Assembly: GCA_023101725.1 (NCBI GenBank)
Contig: JALJCO010010469.1
Span: 1-64,000, forward strand
Length of the DNA stretch: 64,000 nucleotides
Source: Atherinomorus stipes
Taxonomy: Eukaryota > Chordata > Actinopteri > Atheriniformes > Atherinidae
Direction: 5' to 3'
The position numbers were made by a program, and so were the translations under genes. Below, one piece after another: positions 56,001 through 64,000 of this stretch. The notes under the pieces are model-generated. The model was not told the DNA's origin. It saw only the letters and a program-made list of their open reading frames with translations, and did not search any database. Position 1 is the stretch's first letter, and every line of letters begins with the position of its first letter.

Positions 56001-58549
56001 GGGTGAGTAGAAAATGAAGGACCATCATTCTGTGGGTGTACTATTCCTTTAAAGAAAGAAAAACTCCCTCCCCCCCCCACACTTCACATCCTGTGGTCTC
56101 AACTCACATGAGAGTCAGTTAGGGTTACAGAGAGCAGTGGACGCATGATGAGGGTTGGAAACACGGAGGGACTCTGTGCTTAGAGATAATTACCGTTGAG
56201 CATGAGAAGGCCGTCGGCCCCGGGGTTAGGGCATCCCACACGGCCTGACATGAGAAACACATGTATTACACATGTATACAGACAGACAGACACAAATATG
56301 AGACGTGGAGCAGATGGAGAGGACAGGACAGGACAGGACGAGGTCGACGTGGGACCAGACACAGAAAACAGCATGAGAGTGATGGAGATGTTATAAAGCA
56401 TCTTTACAGCTGGCATGAGGAGGAGGAAAAGCTCCACGGATATGGTTCATGTCAGGTCCTAACCCAGCTGAGAGGCAGTTTGGTGTCACATTCATCTCAG
56501 TCACAGGTTTTCCGACACTTCATAGAGTGAATCACAGCTACGAACAAATCCTTCCTTTCTTTAAAATACCAAAATTAAAACCCTAAATTGGATCCTTTCT
56601 GTTTACATAGGGGTGCACGATAACTATCGGACCGATAACAGGAAATTATTGCGTCATTCCAATAAGTTCGATATCATGACAACTTGCCCCGATAATAGAA
56701 ATAGAAATCAACTGTCAGTGAAGTAAGTTGAAATTGACAAAAGTATTAATAAATAAAAATTCTATTAAAATCATGACACTGATTTTAAATTGTGCTTCAA
56801 TTGAAATATAATAAAGACAAAAACACAAAAACTAAAACAATAAACAAGCATGATGGGAGCCAATCACTGCGATCAGGTGTTTCTGTAACGTCCAATCAGA
56901 CGTCTGCACCTGTTCACAGGTATGTTGGTCCATGTTCATGAGCTGTAATTTGTCTGGAAAAGTTTAGCTTGTTTCTTTTTTTTTAAATGATTGTTTCCAA
57001 CCACAATTGACAAGCAACATTTTATTTTACTAAATTACATTTTTCTATATTTTCATTTATGATTAGTTTCTGTAGTTTCTTATAATCTGAATTACGATTG
57101 TGAATTCATCCTTTTCTTGAATGGAAGGGTATGAATAATTTTGAGGATGACTGTCCATGTTTGAAACTTGTTAGTGCATCATTTCTGTTTCTTTGTTAGC
57201 TTTGATTGCACTTTTACAGTCTGTAATCCCGACGCATGCATCTGCATCAGTTTAAAGAACCTTTATTTTTGTACCAGTACAATGCACCTTATTCAAGTTG
57301 AGATATCAAATAGTTTTGCTTTTAGAAAATGTTTGAGAGGCTGATTGTTTGTCACTGAAAAAAATAAATATTTCTTTATTTAAAAAGTGGAAAGTCTTGG
57401 TTTTGTTAATAGTATTGATGTCATGATTAGGTATGTATGTGTGTTATTGGTTTTCAGTTATCGGTATCGGCCTTTAGGAACTGAAACTTATCAGTTTTAA
57501 AAAGGTTATCGTGCATCTCTAAGTTTACAGCATCAGGAAAGTCTAAAATAAAATTCTTGTTATTTGCTTTTTAAGATTAAATACTGCTGTAAGCCTCTGA
57601 GCTTTAGTTGCAGTTAAAGAGAAAATAAAAATATTCTTGCGGTACTACGTTGGCTACTTTAGCCTCATATTCTGGTGTTAGCTACAGCAGCACTATAAAT
57701 GGCTCTATTTCCCTCCATCTCCCCTCCTGGCTGTCATATAAAGTGTGTGAAAGTGTAATCACATCTAAAATTAGTCTGGCCGTCCCTCTCTTTGCTCTGC
57801 CCGTCCCCTCCATCTGCTCTGGCAGGACAAATACAAGGAGCTGGACCAAAGGAAGGAAACTGAGGCTGAATGATGAGAAAGAAGGCCGGTGCTGGACATG
57901 CAGCCCAGCTACGGCGCCAGGCATGTCCCGTCTCTGTAAAACTGTAAAGTGAGAGCGTATCCGGCCGGCGAGGCTGCAGATGAGCTACGAGCCGTCAGTA
58001 GGGGAGCAGGGGAAGAGCCGTGCCGTCATCTGACACCGCCGCTCTGATGTCCAGCAGCTGAGCGCAGGGACGGCGTCGTCCTGCAGGACATTCGCTGCGT
58101 CCCACTGCCAGGCTGAGAGGAAGAACTCAGGACAACTTCAGTTATCCACAGCGTGATGTGATGGGGACATGGATGAGTAGTTACTACAGGAAGACACCAG
58201 CCTTCCTCCCGTGCCTGCTCTCCACTGCTTACAGATCTGTCGCCCAGGTTAAGCAGCAACAGGATCAGAGCGTTAAGGGCGTGTAAATGTGCAGCTGGTG
58301 GCCCGAGTATTAAGCTCTCAGCAGGGAGAAAATAAGCCTGCATGCAGAAAACAACACAGCGAAGGGCCGGCCACCTCCCTGCAAAGCAACCACTCCGCCT
58401 CCCCGAACACGATCGCCTCCCTCGGACCTGCCGCTCTGAAAGGGAAAGGCCGTCTTACCTTTCATAGGATCCTGCTCAGCTCGCATTATGTCAATCAGAG
58501 AGCTCTCCAGGGAGTGCATGTTCAGGCTGTCGTACATTCTGGAGCGGTC
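40752..58549 (-). CDS. cpeb2: cpeb2, cytoplasmic polyadenylation element-binding protein 2, C-terminal 349 residues (8 exons, 5' part off window)
   Basis: Sequence-specific mRNA-binding protein that controls translation through U-rich CPE sites in 3' UTRs; cytoplasmic. Exons in transcript order: 58459-58549, 56194-56244, 47686-47859, 47476-47565, 47187-47305, 46995-47109, 44094-44275, 40752-40979; 1050 nt including TAG, all phases match. Visible: RMYDSLNMHSLESSLIDIMR, LLMLNGRSSLFPIDDNLLDD (the form I associate with CPEB2 rather than CPEB3/4), RRM1 with KVFVGGLPPDIDE and GYAFLLFQEE, RRM2 with KTIFVGGV and GRVAFSNQQSYIAA, and the C-terminal ZZ zinc domain (CDECQGARCGGKFAPFFC, YYCEFCWANIHS) ending in HFRWN. 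The Q-rich N-terminal exon is not in the window. The microexon giving an RSYGRRRG-type insert in paralogs was not found in the 8.3 kb intron 47860-56193. Introns among 46995-47859 are short (77-170 bp); the flanking ones are long and repeat-filled. Confidence 0.95.
41049..42105. mobile_element. cactgcaaaaa-family miniature element (copy 2), split by an insertion
   Basis: 41049-41440 and 42019-42105 are the two parts: CGGCAAAAACTCAAAATTAT at left and AGTTTTTGCAGTGTG at right, with ATCTCATCACACTC inverted within. Split by the element at 41441-42018. Confidence 0.7.
41441..42018. mobile_element. hAT-like miniature element (gctgtcaaacgattaat ends)
   Basis: Left ATAGCTGTCAAACGATTAAT and right CGCAATTAATGCAGCCCTA, with repeated GATTAATCG. 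It interrupts the cactgcaaaaa element at a position shown by comparison with 23360-23648. No clear 8-bp duplication. Confidence 0.65.
42118..43170. mobile_element. cactgcaaaaa-family miniature element (copy 3) swollen by a GATA array
   Basis: Left CACTGCAAAAAAATCAAAATC with ATCTCATCACACTC; right flank after the array has tcttatttcatatc and ttccattggcagattttttt, matching the second half of copy 1. Confidence 0.6.
42326..43045. repeat. (GATA)n array with interspersed GATACAGTA and GATACGA variants
   Basis: About 720 bp of GATA-type tetranucleotide repeats with recurrent cagta and cgat interruptions. The long minus-strand ORF across it is a repeat artefact. Confidence 0.95.
43181..44071 (+). 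mobile_element. Inverted-repeat transposon with THAP remnant, 22 bp from a cpeb2 splice donor
   Basis: Ends AATTGACCTATGGCTAAACC and, reversed, AATTGACCTATGGCTAAGCC, continuing ACGCCCCC on both sides. 891 bp. The interior encodes a THAP-like start at 43329. P-element-like or related; no clear target duplication. Confidence 0.7.
43329..43465 (+). pseudogene. THAP zinc-finger N-terminal remnant
   Basis: MVKQCAWGTCTSDTRYPERL matches the C-x4-C start of fish THAP-bearing transposon proteins. After GDRAYFF a frame shift near 43405 moves to LPFTKSHQAKVM. Only the first half of the domain is present. Confidence 0.6.
44276..44704. other. cpeb2 intron, no recognised gene
   Basis: Pyrimidine-rich 44430-44540. 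44640-44704 continues across the hAT element into 45829 onward, so the two flanks were once adjacent. Confidence 0.4.
44713..45820 (+). mobile_element. hAT-like element with BED zinc-finger exon
   Basis: Ends GTGGGGTTGTCA and, reversed, TAGGGTTGTCACCA. Flanked by an imperfect 8-bp duplication AATGTGCA (44705-44712) and AATGCGCA (45821-45828). Contains one BED-type exon, a run of 27 G (45205-45231), and sequence shared with the GGCCAC hAT-like family (ctggaccttgtttcagg). No catalytic domain. Confidence 0.75.
44869..44982 (+). pseudogene. BED-type zinc-finger exon of a hAT transposase
   Basis: 38 open codons: MSVCKQCVKAVATKSSS then TANLAKHLKDRHPGLHDEF, giving C-x2-C and H-x4-H of a BED finger, followed by a proper donor (CAG then GTTAGT). 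No downstream exon was found in the element. Confidence 0.75.
45829..46994. other. cpeb2 intron, possible DNA-transposon interior
   Basis: 46430-46760 has CAAATTGCGTGGGCAAATTAC-like fish-repeat character, but no ends or domains were identified. No gene evidence. Confidence 0.35.
47971..48705. mobile_element. AT-rich miniature inverted-repeat element
   Basis: Left GTTAGATGACAAATTTCCATC and the reversed right end AGCTAGATGACAAATTTCCA flank about 730 bp of AT-rich non-coding sequence. Confidence 0.7.
48706..49220. other. cpeb2 intron, no recognised feature
   Basis: A 160-codon open stretch at 48753-49235 shows no similarity I recognise and starts in A-rich sequence; not called as a gene. Confidence 0.35.
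49220..50260. repeat. Interspersed repeat related to 4310-4835, with (AT)n at 50028-50075
   Basis: Shares catttaaatgccag, ggaatgagtgtttgg and ccagagggaact with the other two stretches. Interrupted by AT microsatellite and another unidentified segment (49525-50000). Confidence 0.4.
50618..51049. mobile_element. hAT-like miniature element, gggatgggcgatat family (copy 2)
   Basis: Ends TAGGGATGGGCGATATTTTA and, reversed, TAGGGATGGGCGATATGG. Perfect 8-bp duplication ATGCACAG (50610-50617, 51050-51057). 432 bp; clear sibling of 18205-18612. Confidence 0.9.
51058..52010. other. cpeb2 intron with a 27-C run
   Basis: Poly-C at 51744-51770 followed by (CA)n. An open stretch at 51327-51842 crosses this run and is not credible as a gene. 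Confidence 0.4.
52505..52668. mobile_element. TTAA-type miniature element (copy 2, left end lost)
   Basis: Matches 14850-14996: TTTCACCAGATGTCGCCAGA, TAGCTCTACTAGAAATATAT and the right end GTCAATGGCAGTGAATGAG followed by TTAA. Confidence 0.75.
52690..52940 (-). mobile_element. tRNA-like SINE-type fragment
   Basis: On the minus strand there is an A/B-box-like arrangement ending CCCGGGTTCGATTCCCCGAC, preceded on the plus strand by GATCCCCGAGGGGAAATTAG. Common in fish genomes; not a functional tRNA (no clean acceptor stem). Confidence 0.55.
54115..56052. mobile_element. Fold-back element with long inverted arms, TTAA-flanked, carrying a hAT-like insertion
   Basis: Left TTAAAGGAATAGTACACCCA and the reversed right end TTAAAGGAATAGTACACCCA. 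Arms of about 330 bp match (54115-54450 against 54660-54901 plus 55957-56052) around a 200-bp centre. Without the hAT-like insert the element is about 880 bp. Confidence 0.8.
54902..55948. mobile_element. hAT-like element, gggatgtaacgatat family
   Basis: Ends TAGGGATGTAACGATATCC and, reversed, TAGGGATGTAACGATATCG. Perfect 8-bp duplication CCGGCTGC at 54894-54901 and 55949-55956. 1047 bp, no transposase recognised. Confidence 0.9.
56610..57518. mobile_element. hAT-like element, aggggtgcacgataac family (copy 2), with nested family A element
   Basis: Left AGGGGTGCACGATAACTATC; right end reversed AGAGATGCACGATAACC. Comparison with 31949-32446 shows that about 56698-57158 is an inserted family A copy, ending TATGAATAATTTTGAGGATG. 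Confidence 0.75.
57519..58458. other. cpeb2 intron, no recognised feature
   Basis: Mostly unique-looking, moderately GC-rich toward the exon at 58459. No repeat ends recognised. Confidence 0.4.
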
Positions 58550-61235
58550 CTGAAAAACACAAGCGTGAGCTTCACATCACAAACACGGATCATGATGCAT
58601 TAAATCTGCACACTTCTGTGATGTCATGATGAATAAAGCTGTCAGTCCCAACACACGAGCCATTTAGATGCGCCAGCGCCGCTCGGTCAGATTAACATTC
58701 TTTCCGTATTTATCCGGTTTAGGAGTCTGACGGTAAGCTTGCTGGGGGCCCACGTTTGAACAGGCTCCCAGAGGTGGAACAAAGAGAACGGAAACTACAA
58801 CCAGCACAGCGGGATGCAGGTTCTAATTTCATAAAACAGCAAGCAAGCAAGTCCTTAAGCAGGATTCATACAATCCCACGTGTTGACACTCGATAGTAGT
58901 CGTAACAGTCAGTCATGAGGTCATACGGGAATAACTCTCCACTGCAGACCTGATCCGCCTGCTGAGGGACGTCCCGGTCTCGTGATGGGAGACAGGAGCT
59001 GATCTCGTGGTTCCAGACTCGATATTTCTGGACTTACTTTGAATGCTTTCATCTGCTTCCATTATCATCTGCATATGTGTTTTATTTTTTGTCCAACATT
59101 GTTTTTATTGCTTTTTAATGCTTTCAATGATATACAGAGATAAAAGAGTTCTCACAGCAAACTAAATATTACGTGCAGCTAAATTATTGTCCAGCATTTA
59201 AACCCTCTTCTCTCCGAGTCAGGTGTAGATGAGAAACACAGAGCAGCATTTAGCTGAGAAAAACAAAACAACTACAGTTTCTCTATTTTCAAAGGATAGC
59301 CCACATGATTTCCCCGTAGTGCATGGTTCACAGGTGCAAACTTCAAAGTAAAATTCACAGTAAGAAAAAAGAAGAAGGGGGGGGGGGTTAAGCATCATAA
59401 TTGTTTTCGGACACTGCAGAGGATCACTGATGACTACGCCTCATCCGTTTCCTCCCCACACCCCCTAAAGCCACACTCTGCATATATCGCATCAAAAGAC
59501 CTCAGATTTTTTCGATCGATGGTTGGGAGAATTAACGATCAATTATCGATTTAATCATTAAGAAATGCATGTAAAAAAATGATTCCACATACAGGCAGAC
59601 TGTTTTCTTCTCGGTGAGAAGGTCGGCAGTGGTGGCACGTTATGGTGAGGTAAAGCGGTCCAACGGTCTGTTGCTACGGCAACGCTAGCTGCGGTGGCTA
59701 ACTCGTTTAGCAGCTCCTGCTTTTGCTTCTGGCGTTTCACTGAGCCTGATGATGGTGCGCCATGAAGGAAACTGATAGACTGGTTCCAGTAAATTCATCA
59801 AACTTTCCCATCCACGACACTTCTGGGAAACGTGTCCACTAAAATCATTTTACAGATTCACTCTGTGATTTTGTCGGCCTGCTTTGCATCACAGCTCCTC
59901 CGGCTTCAGACGGAGAAAACGGTGCTCGGTCGGATCAGCGTTTTTTAAATGGTGCATCATGGGAGTTGTTGTCCAGTTGTTTTTATGAAGCGTGTCGCAG
60001 TATTTACAATGTGGGGAGTCATTTTCTAACGCAGACTTCGCTGTGCTCACTGAAGCTGCTGTGACAGAGAAGAAGGCAGCTTGCAGGCGGCTTTCTCTGC
60101 TGTCTTTAGATGATATATCGCCCCCCGCTGGTAGGAGGTTTTAATACCCCCACATAGTGACATTTATTACAGAGCTTCAAGACGTACACGACATGAATGA
60201 ACTCTGTTTTATAACAAGGTTGGATGATCAAAAATAATTTACGTGATCAAAAAAATTCTTAACCAATTATCAATAAATTGTGCCCATCCTTAGTTCCTTT
60301 CAAAAGACTGCCTCGTTCTTATTTTTTATTAATTATTTTTTATTTCAGAATTCAACAACAGTAACAAATCTTTACCCAGTAAATAATCACTGGTAGCAAT
60401 TTATAAGGCAAGATTTGTATTGGACTAATTCAAACTTACACACCCCATCACTATGTACTCGGCTGGTGTGAAATAATCTGAATTATTGATCATAATTTTC
60501 TTTTGGCTTGTGTTTTCATTGTCAGTATTTTATAAGGTGACTCCATATCTCCTCGTCAAAACACGGTGGCAAAACAAAAATTGAGCTGGTTACAATCAAC
60601 TTCAATGCAAAACAACTTTACTCCAAACGTTTTTCATTGACATTTTAGCAATGCAAAAAACTCCCACTAGATAAGAATAAAAAGTTTCACAAATTGTGTT
60701 TTTTGTTGTTGTCTGGGGTAGCGAGCTGCTCTTCTAAGCTGTACTACAGAAGCGCGCATCGTGAACGCTCGGCCCCCGAAAAGTGTGAAAAACACCCCGA
60801 TAACTAACGGAAAGCTAAATCTGGACTCACAGGACAGTAGTACTCGTTTGTTTGTTCATTCTACTTAAAGTAAAATCAGGGAGTTTTGCAGCAGATAATG
60901 TTTTATAGAGACTGCCCGTCTCTCCAATTATATGGATGCATGCCAAAGGGCGACTCAACGTGATATCTTCCAAAGGAGTCAAAGTGATGCAGAAACTTTA
61001 CCGGCAAGTAAATTCACATATGCTCTTAGAAATAAGGTCCAGGTTGAAAAAAAAGAAAGTTATCCTTTGAAGGTGCCATGATATCAAATTTCCCTTTTTT
61101 GGGGTTTTGGGTGTATAATATGATCTGTTGTGCACTGATGAGGCCATGTGAATGTCAGAGTGAAATTAAAGTTCCTGTTTATGGTCTGTCAGCTTTGTCT
61201 CTCTGCTCAGAAACAGTTGAATCAGACAGCAGGCT
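58550..61235. other. Upstream cpeb2 intron with repeat debris
   Basis: No cpeb2 exon seen. 59500-60295 has hAT-like AATTATCGATTTAATCATTA and CAATAAATTGTGCCCATCC pieces. 61020-61075 (AAGGTCCAGGTTGAAAA) is the reversed start region of the GGCCAC hAT-like family. Confidence 0.4.
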
Positions 61236-61817
61236 ATCATTCTACGTAGTTCCATCATTCTACGTAGTTCCATCATTCTACGTAGTTCCATCATTCTACG
61301 TAGTTCTATCATTCTACGTAGTTCTATCATTCTACGTAGAATATCATTCTACGTAGTTCTATCATTCTACGTAGTTCCATCATTCTACGTAGTCTATCAT
61401 TCTACGTAGTTCTATCATTCTACGTAGTAATATCATTCTACGTAGTTCTATCATTCTACGTAGTTCCATCATTCTACGTAGTTCCATCATTCTACGTAGT
61501 TCCATCATTCTACGTAGTTCTATCATTCTACGTAGTTCCATCATTCTACGTAGTTCTATCATTCTACGTAGTTCCATCATTCTACGTAGTTCTATCATTC
61601 TACGTAGTTCTATCATTCTACGTAGTTCCATCATTCCACGTAGTTCCATCATTCTACGTAGAATATCATTCTACGTAGTTCCATCATTCTACGTAGTTCT
61701 ATCATTCTACGTAGCTCTATCATTCTACGTAGTTCCATCATTCTACGTAGTTCTATCATTCTACGTAGTTCCATCATTCTATGTAGTTCCATCATTCTAC
61801 TTAGTTCTATCATTCTA
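61236..61817. repeat. 18-bp minisatellite, about 32 copies, with palindromic core CTACGTAG
   Basis: Unit ATCATTCTACGTAGTTCY, with a few variant units (GTAGAATATC, GTAGTAATATC). The unit is a multiple of three and free of stops, giving FYVVPS or MELRRM peptides; these are not considered genes. Confidence 0.95.
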
Positions 61818-64000
61818 CATAATTTAATTGCTCCAATAAGAGTGCACTATCAACTAAACAGTGCCCCCCCCCTCTCTCTGTCCTAACGGTCTATGCACCG
61901 TCCGCTCCCCCCACCCCCTCCCTGTCTGATTCAGCTTCGTGTGGAGCTAGTAGTAACTTCTGTGCAGTCAGGTCTGGGTTTTCAAACAAATGGATTTAAA
62001 TGCAAACTTGTGCAGCAACACTGAGGGAGGGGGCCACAACCTTGTTATTACCTGTAAGTTTATTTATTTTCTAAATGCTGTCTTGTCTGATAAACGTAGC
62101 TCACTGTCTGAAATGCCCATGTTGCTAGCAGTTAGCCTTTAGCTAACTCCAATCGCTAGTGCAGCTTGACCTACTTTCTCTAAATAAGGTTAAGTCAAAT
62201 AAGGTGTAGCCAATCAAAATGAAGTCAACGTGGTCTCCGGGTAAAGCTCCATAACATCACCAGACCCAACTGTATTACTGAGGAAGTGAGGTCTGGCGTT
62301 TCAAAACAATACTCCGCTGTAAAAAATGCCGTTTTTTTCTTTGGAGTATTTACATATGCAGTAATGCCAACAACATAAACTAGTTTTTACTGCTATGTCA
62401 TCACTCCTTTAAGAGTCTTTAAGTCCCTGTCTGAAACTTGAGCACTTCAAACACTGTTTTTGAGTGTGGTGCGTTCATACTGTCATTTAAGCCAAAATTT
62501 AGCGCTCTGAAAGTACCAGGATGTTGCCCTAATATCGGCCCAAAATGCAGCACACTACTCGCACTAAATGGACGCCATCTTGCTGATGTAGCGGAAGAGA
62601 CGGGACTTTCGAACTGTTTTCAGAGCTGAAAAATGGATGAAGTGGTGGCGACCACTGCTGCATCGGAGGCGGTATTGTATTGATTTAAGATGTTTATGAC
62701 ACTATTCAGACATAACTGCTAATGTTTATTGTAAAATGCTACCAAGCTGTTCACTCCCTGATGGCAGTTACCATCTGGTCATGTGTTTGAGGCTGCGGTT
62801 ATACCTGCTCAGTAGAGTTTGCTCATGCTCGCGGGCAATGCTAGTCTGTTCAGGTCTTATTCAGGTCAGCATTTAGCGTCAATAGTGTGCACTACAGATG
62901 AAGTACACAGCACGCACTACGCACTGAGCTCCAGTGCACTCGGGCACGTGTGCGGTTTGAGACACGGCTTAAGACTTTTATACAGTGGCATACACAGGTA
63001 GACATTAGCACCAGTTCTCCCAAAATTTTTCTGATTTCCCCCCACACCACCACCACCACCCCAACCACCCCCTCACCCCCCAATGCCAGAGTTAAATTGG
63101 CCCATTCACTCCCATTGTTTCACAAGTCAGGTAATCTGAATGCAGCCATGTTCTGTGCCAGCCACGTCCCTATTCAACTCAGAGTGCACTCAACAGCACG
63201 TGTGTGTACTAACACATAAATAACTAAAACACAATTAAAATAAGTTTTTGACATCATATCAAGTGAATTAAAAAAAACACATTTAAGACAACACAAAAAA
63301 ATTCAGCTGCAGCTGGGATTTAAACCCACAACCTTCTGCACCGAATCCATTGTCGGAACGACTACACTATCAGTGTCACACGTGCAACACACATTCAGCC
63401 CCAGTTTCTCTGTTGCCTCTGGCAGCCTGCGTTGCTCACATTGCGTCGCGTATGAAACAGTCGGTTCAACACGTTTCACCTTCTTATTTCTGACGAGTCC
63501 GATAAAAGAAGATGGTTTCCATGGGTTTCATTGCCTATTATTGAATGTTTTATTTGGAGCGAAGCACGGAAGGTTCTCCACGTGCTCGAACAGTACACAG
63601 CTGACAGTGTGCGGACTGGACACGTGTTGTCTGATGTAGAGATGTACATCTGATCTGAAATAGTGCCGGATCATTATGACTCGAGCTGAATACGTGCATT
63701 ACACGCTGATTATGGCTGGACTCTGTCTTCAAGAACAAAGAACACCCTGCTGTTCTGGGACTTCTTTGCATAATAGAGGCCGAGTTGACGAGGTGTTAAT
63801 ACCCCCTAATTCTACCAGAAGCCGACAAACCTGGGCAGTCCGTGACATTGGTTATGGAGCCGAATTATTTAGGCAGTTGTTAGAATAGGTTGCTAGATGG
63901 TGCTGGAGCACCTTCCCTTTGTCCTCTGGACCCAGCAGGCGCCCTTTTGAAAGTTAATTTTTTTTTTGTTCATGTGTTTTTTATTTTTTTTATTTTACAA
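61818..64000. other. Right end of window, cpeb2 intron or upstream, no gene recognised
   Basis: No exon with cpeb2 similarity. Low-complexity CACCACCACC at 63040-63070 and a possible tRNA-like relic at 63312-63380. T-rich at the end. Confidence 0.4.
63312..63380 (-). repeat. Possible degraded tRNA-like sequence
   Basis: On the minus strand, GTGGGTTTAAATCCCAGC resembles a T-arm/B-box and GATAGTGTAGTCG an A-box. Stems do not close cleanly. Could be a SINE head or chance. Confidence 0.25.

Noticed and set aside
47860..56193. Expected CPEB microexon (RSYGRRRG-like)
   Set aside because: Looked for by eye on the minus strand and not found; the flanking exons splice in phase to LLMLNGRSSLF without it.
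61380..61652. 90-residue MELRRM-repeat ORF
   Set aside because: In-frame 18-bp minisatellite; no start context, splice signals or family.

Overview
This is nuclear DNA from a bony (teleost) fish. It has spliced vertebrate genes with long introns, a dense load of fish-type DNA transposons (Tc1-like, hAT-like, TTAA-targeting miniature elements, THAP-bearing elements), LINE and SINE pieces, and many microsatellites. The species cannot be told from the sequence. No bacterial gene, CRISPR array, operon or convincing functional tRNA/rRNA gene was seen.

Three protein-coding genes were found, all on the minus strand. In transcription order from the right they are: cpeb2 (internal exon at 58549 to stop codon at 40752, with a probable 4.5 kb 3' UTR to about 36270); c1qtnf7 (start 31116, stop 22419, two coding exons); and the 5' part of cc2d2a (start 19738, leaving the left edge after the exon at 1212-1343). 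From memory, this order and orientation match human 4p15 (CPEB2, C1QTNF7, CC2D2A), so the block looks like conserved vertebrate synteny. The cpeb2 N-terminus lies beyond the right edge. The C2 and protease-like C-terminal part of cc2d2a lies beyond the left edge. All exon boundaries used have AG/GT splice sites and matching phases. The one coding anomaly is a 1-nt frameshift in the collagen segment of c1qtnf7.

The rest is introns and intergenic DNA. 1-10250 (a cc2d2a intron) holds hAT-like, LINE and A-rich repeats and a 2.2 kb THAP/Kolobok-like element. 11350-15150 is a stack of nested insertions. 15700-22000 has two relatives of one Tc1-like family and a hAT-like miniature element. 23100-30440 (the c1qtnf7 intron) has further hAT-like and LINE debris and a perfect 148-bp direct repeat flanking 2.8 kb that contains a small two-exon ORF. 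36.3-40.75 kb is nearly free of transposons apart from a 40-bp minisatellite, fitting an mRNA 3' UTR. 41-58 kb (cpeb2 introns) holds a GATA array, a THAP-type element ending 22 bp from a splice donor, a BED zinc-finger hAT relic, and a fold-back element with a hAT-like insertion in one arm. 58.6-64 kb is upstream cpeb2 intron with an 18-bp minisatellite.

The genes do not form a shared pathway: CPEB2 is a cytoplasmic mRNA-binding translation regulator, C1QTNF7 a secreted collagen/C1q protein, and CC2D2A a ciliary transition-zone protein. No undescribed biological system was demonstrated. The most unusual structures are the YY1-motif-like minisatellite, the 148-bp direct-repeat block with its small ORF, and the palindromic 18-bp minisatellite.
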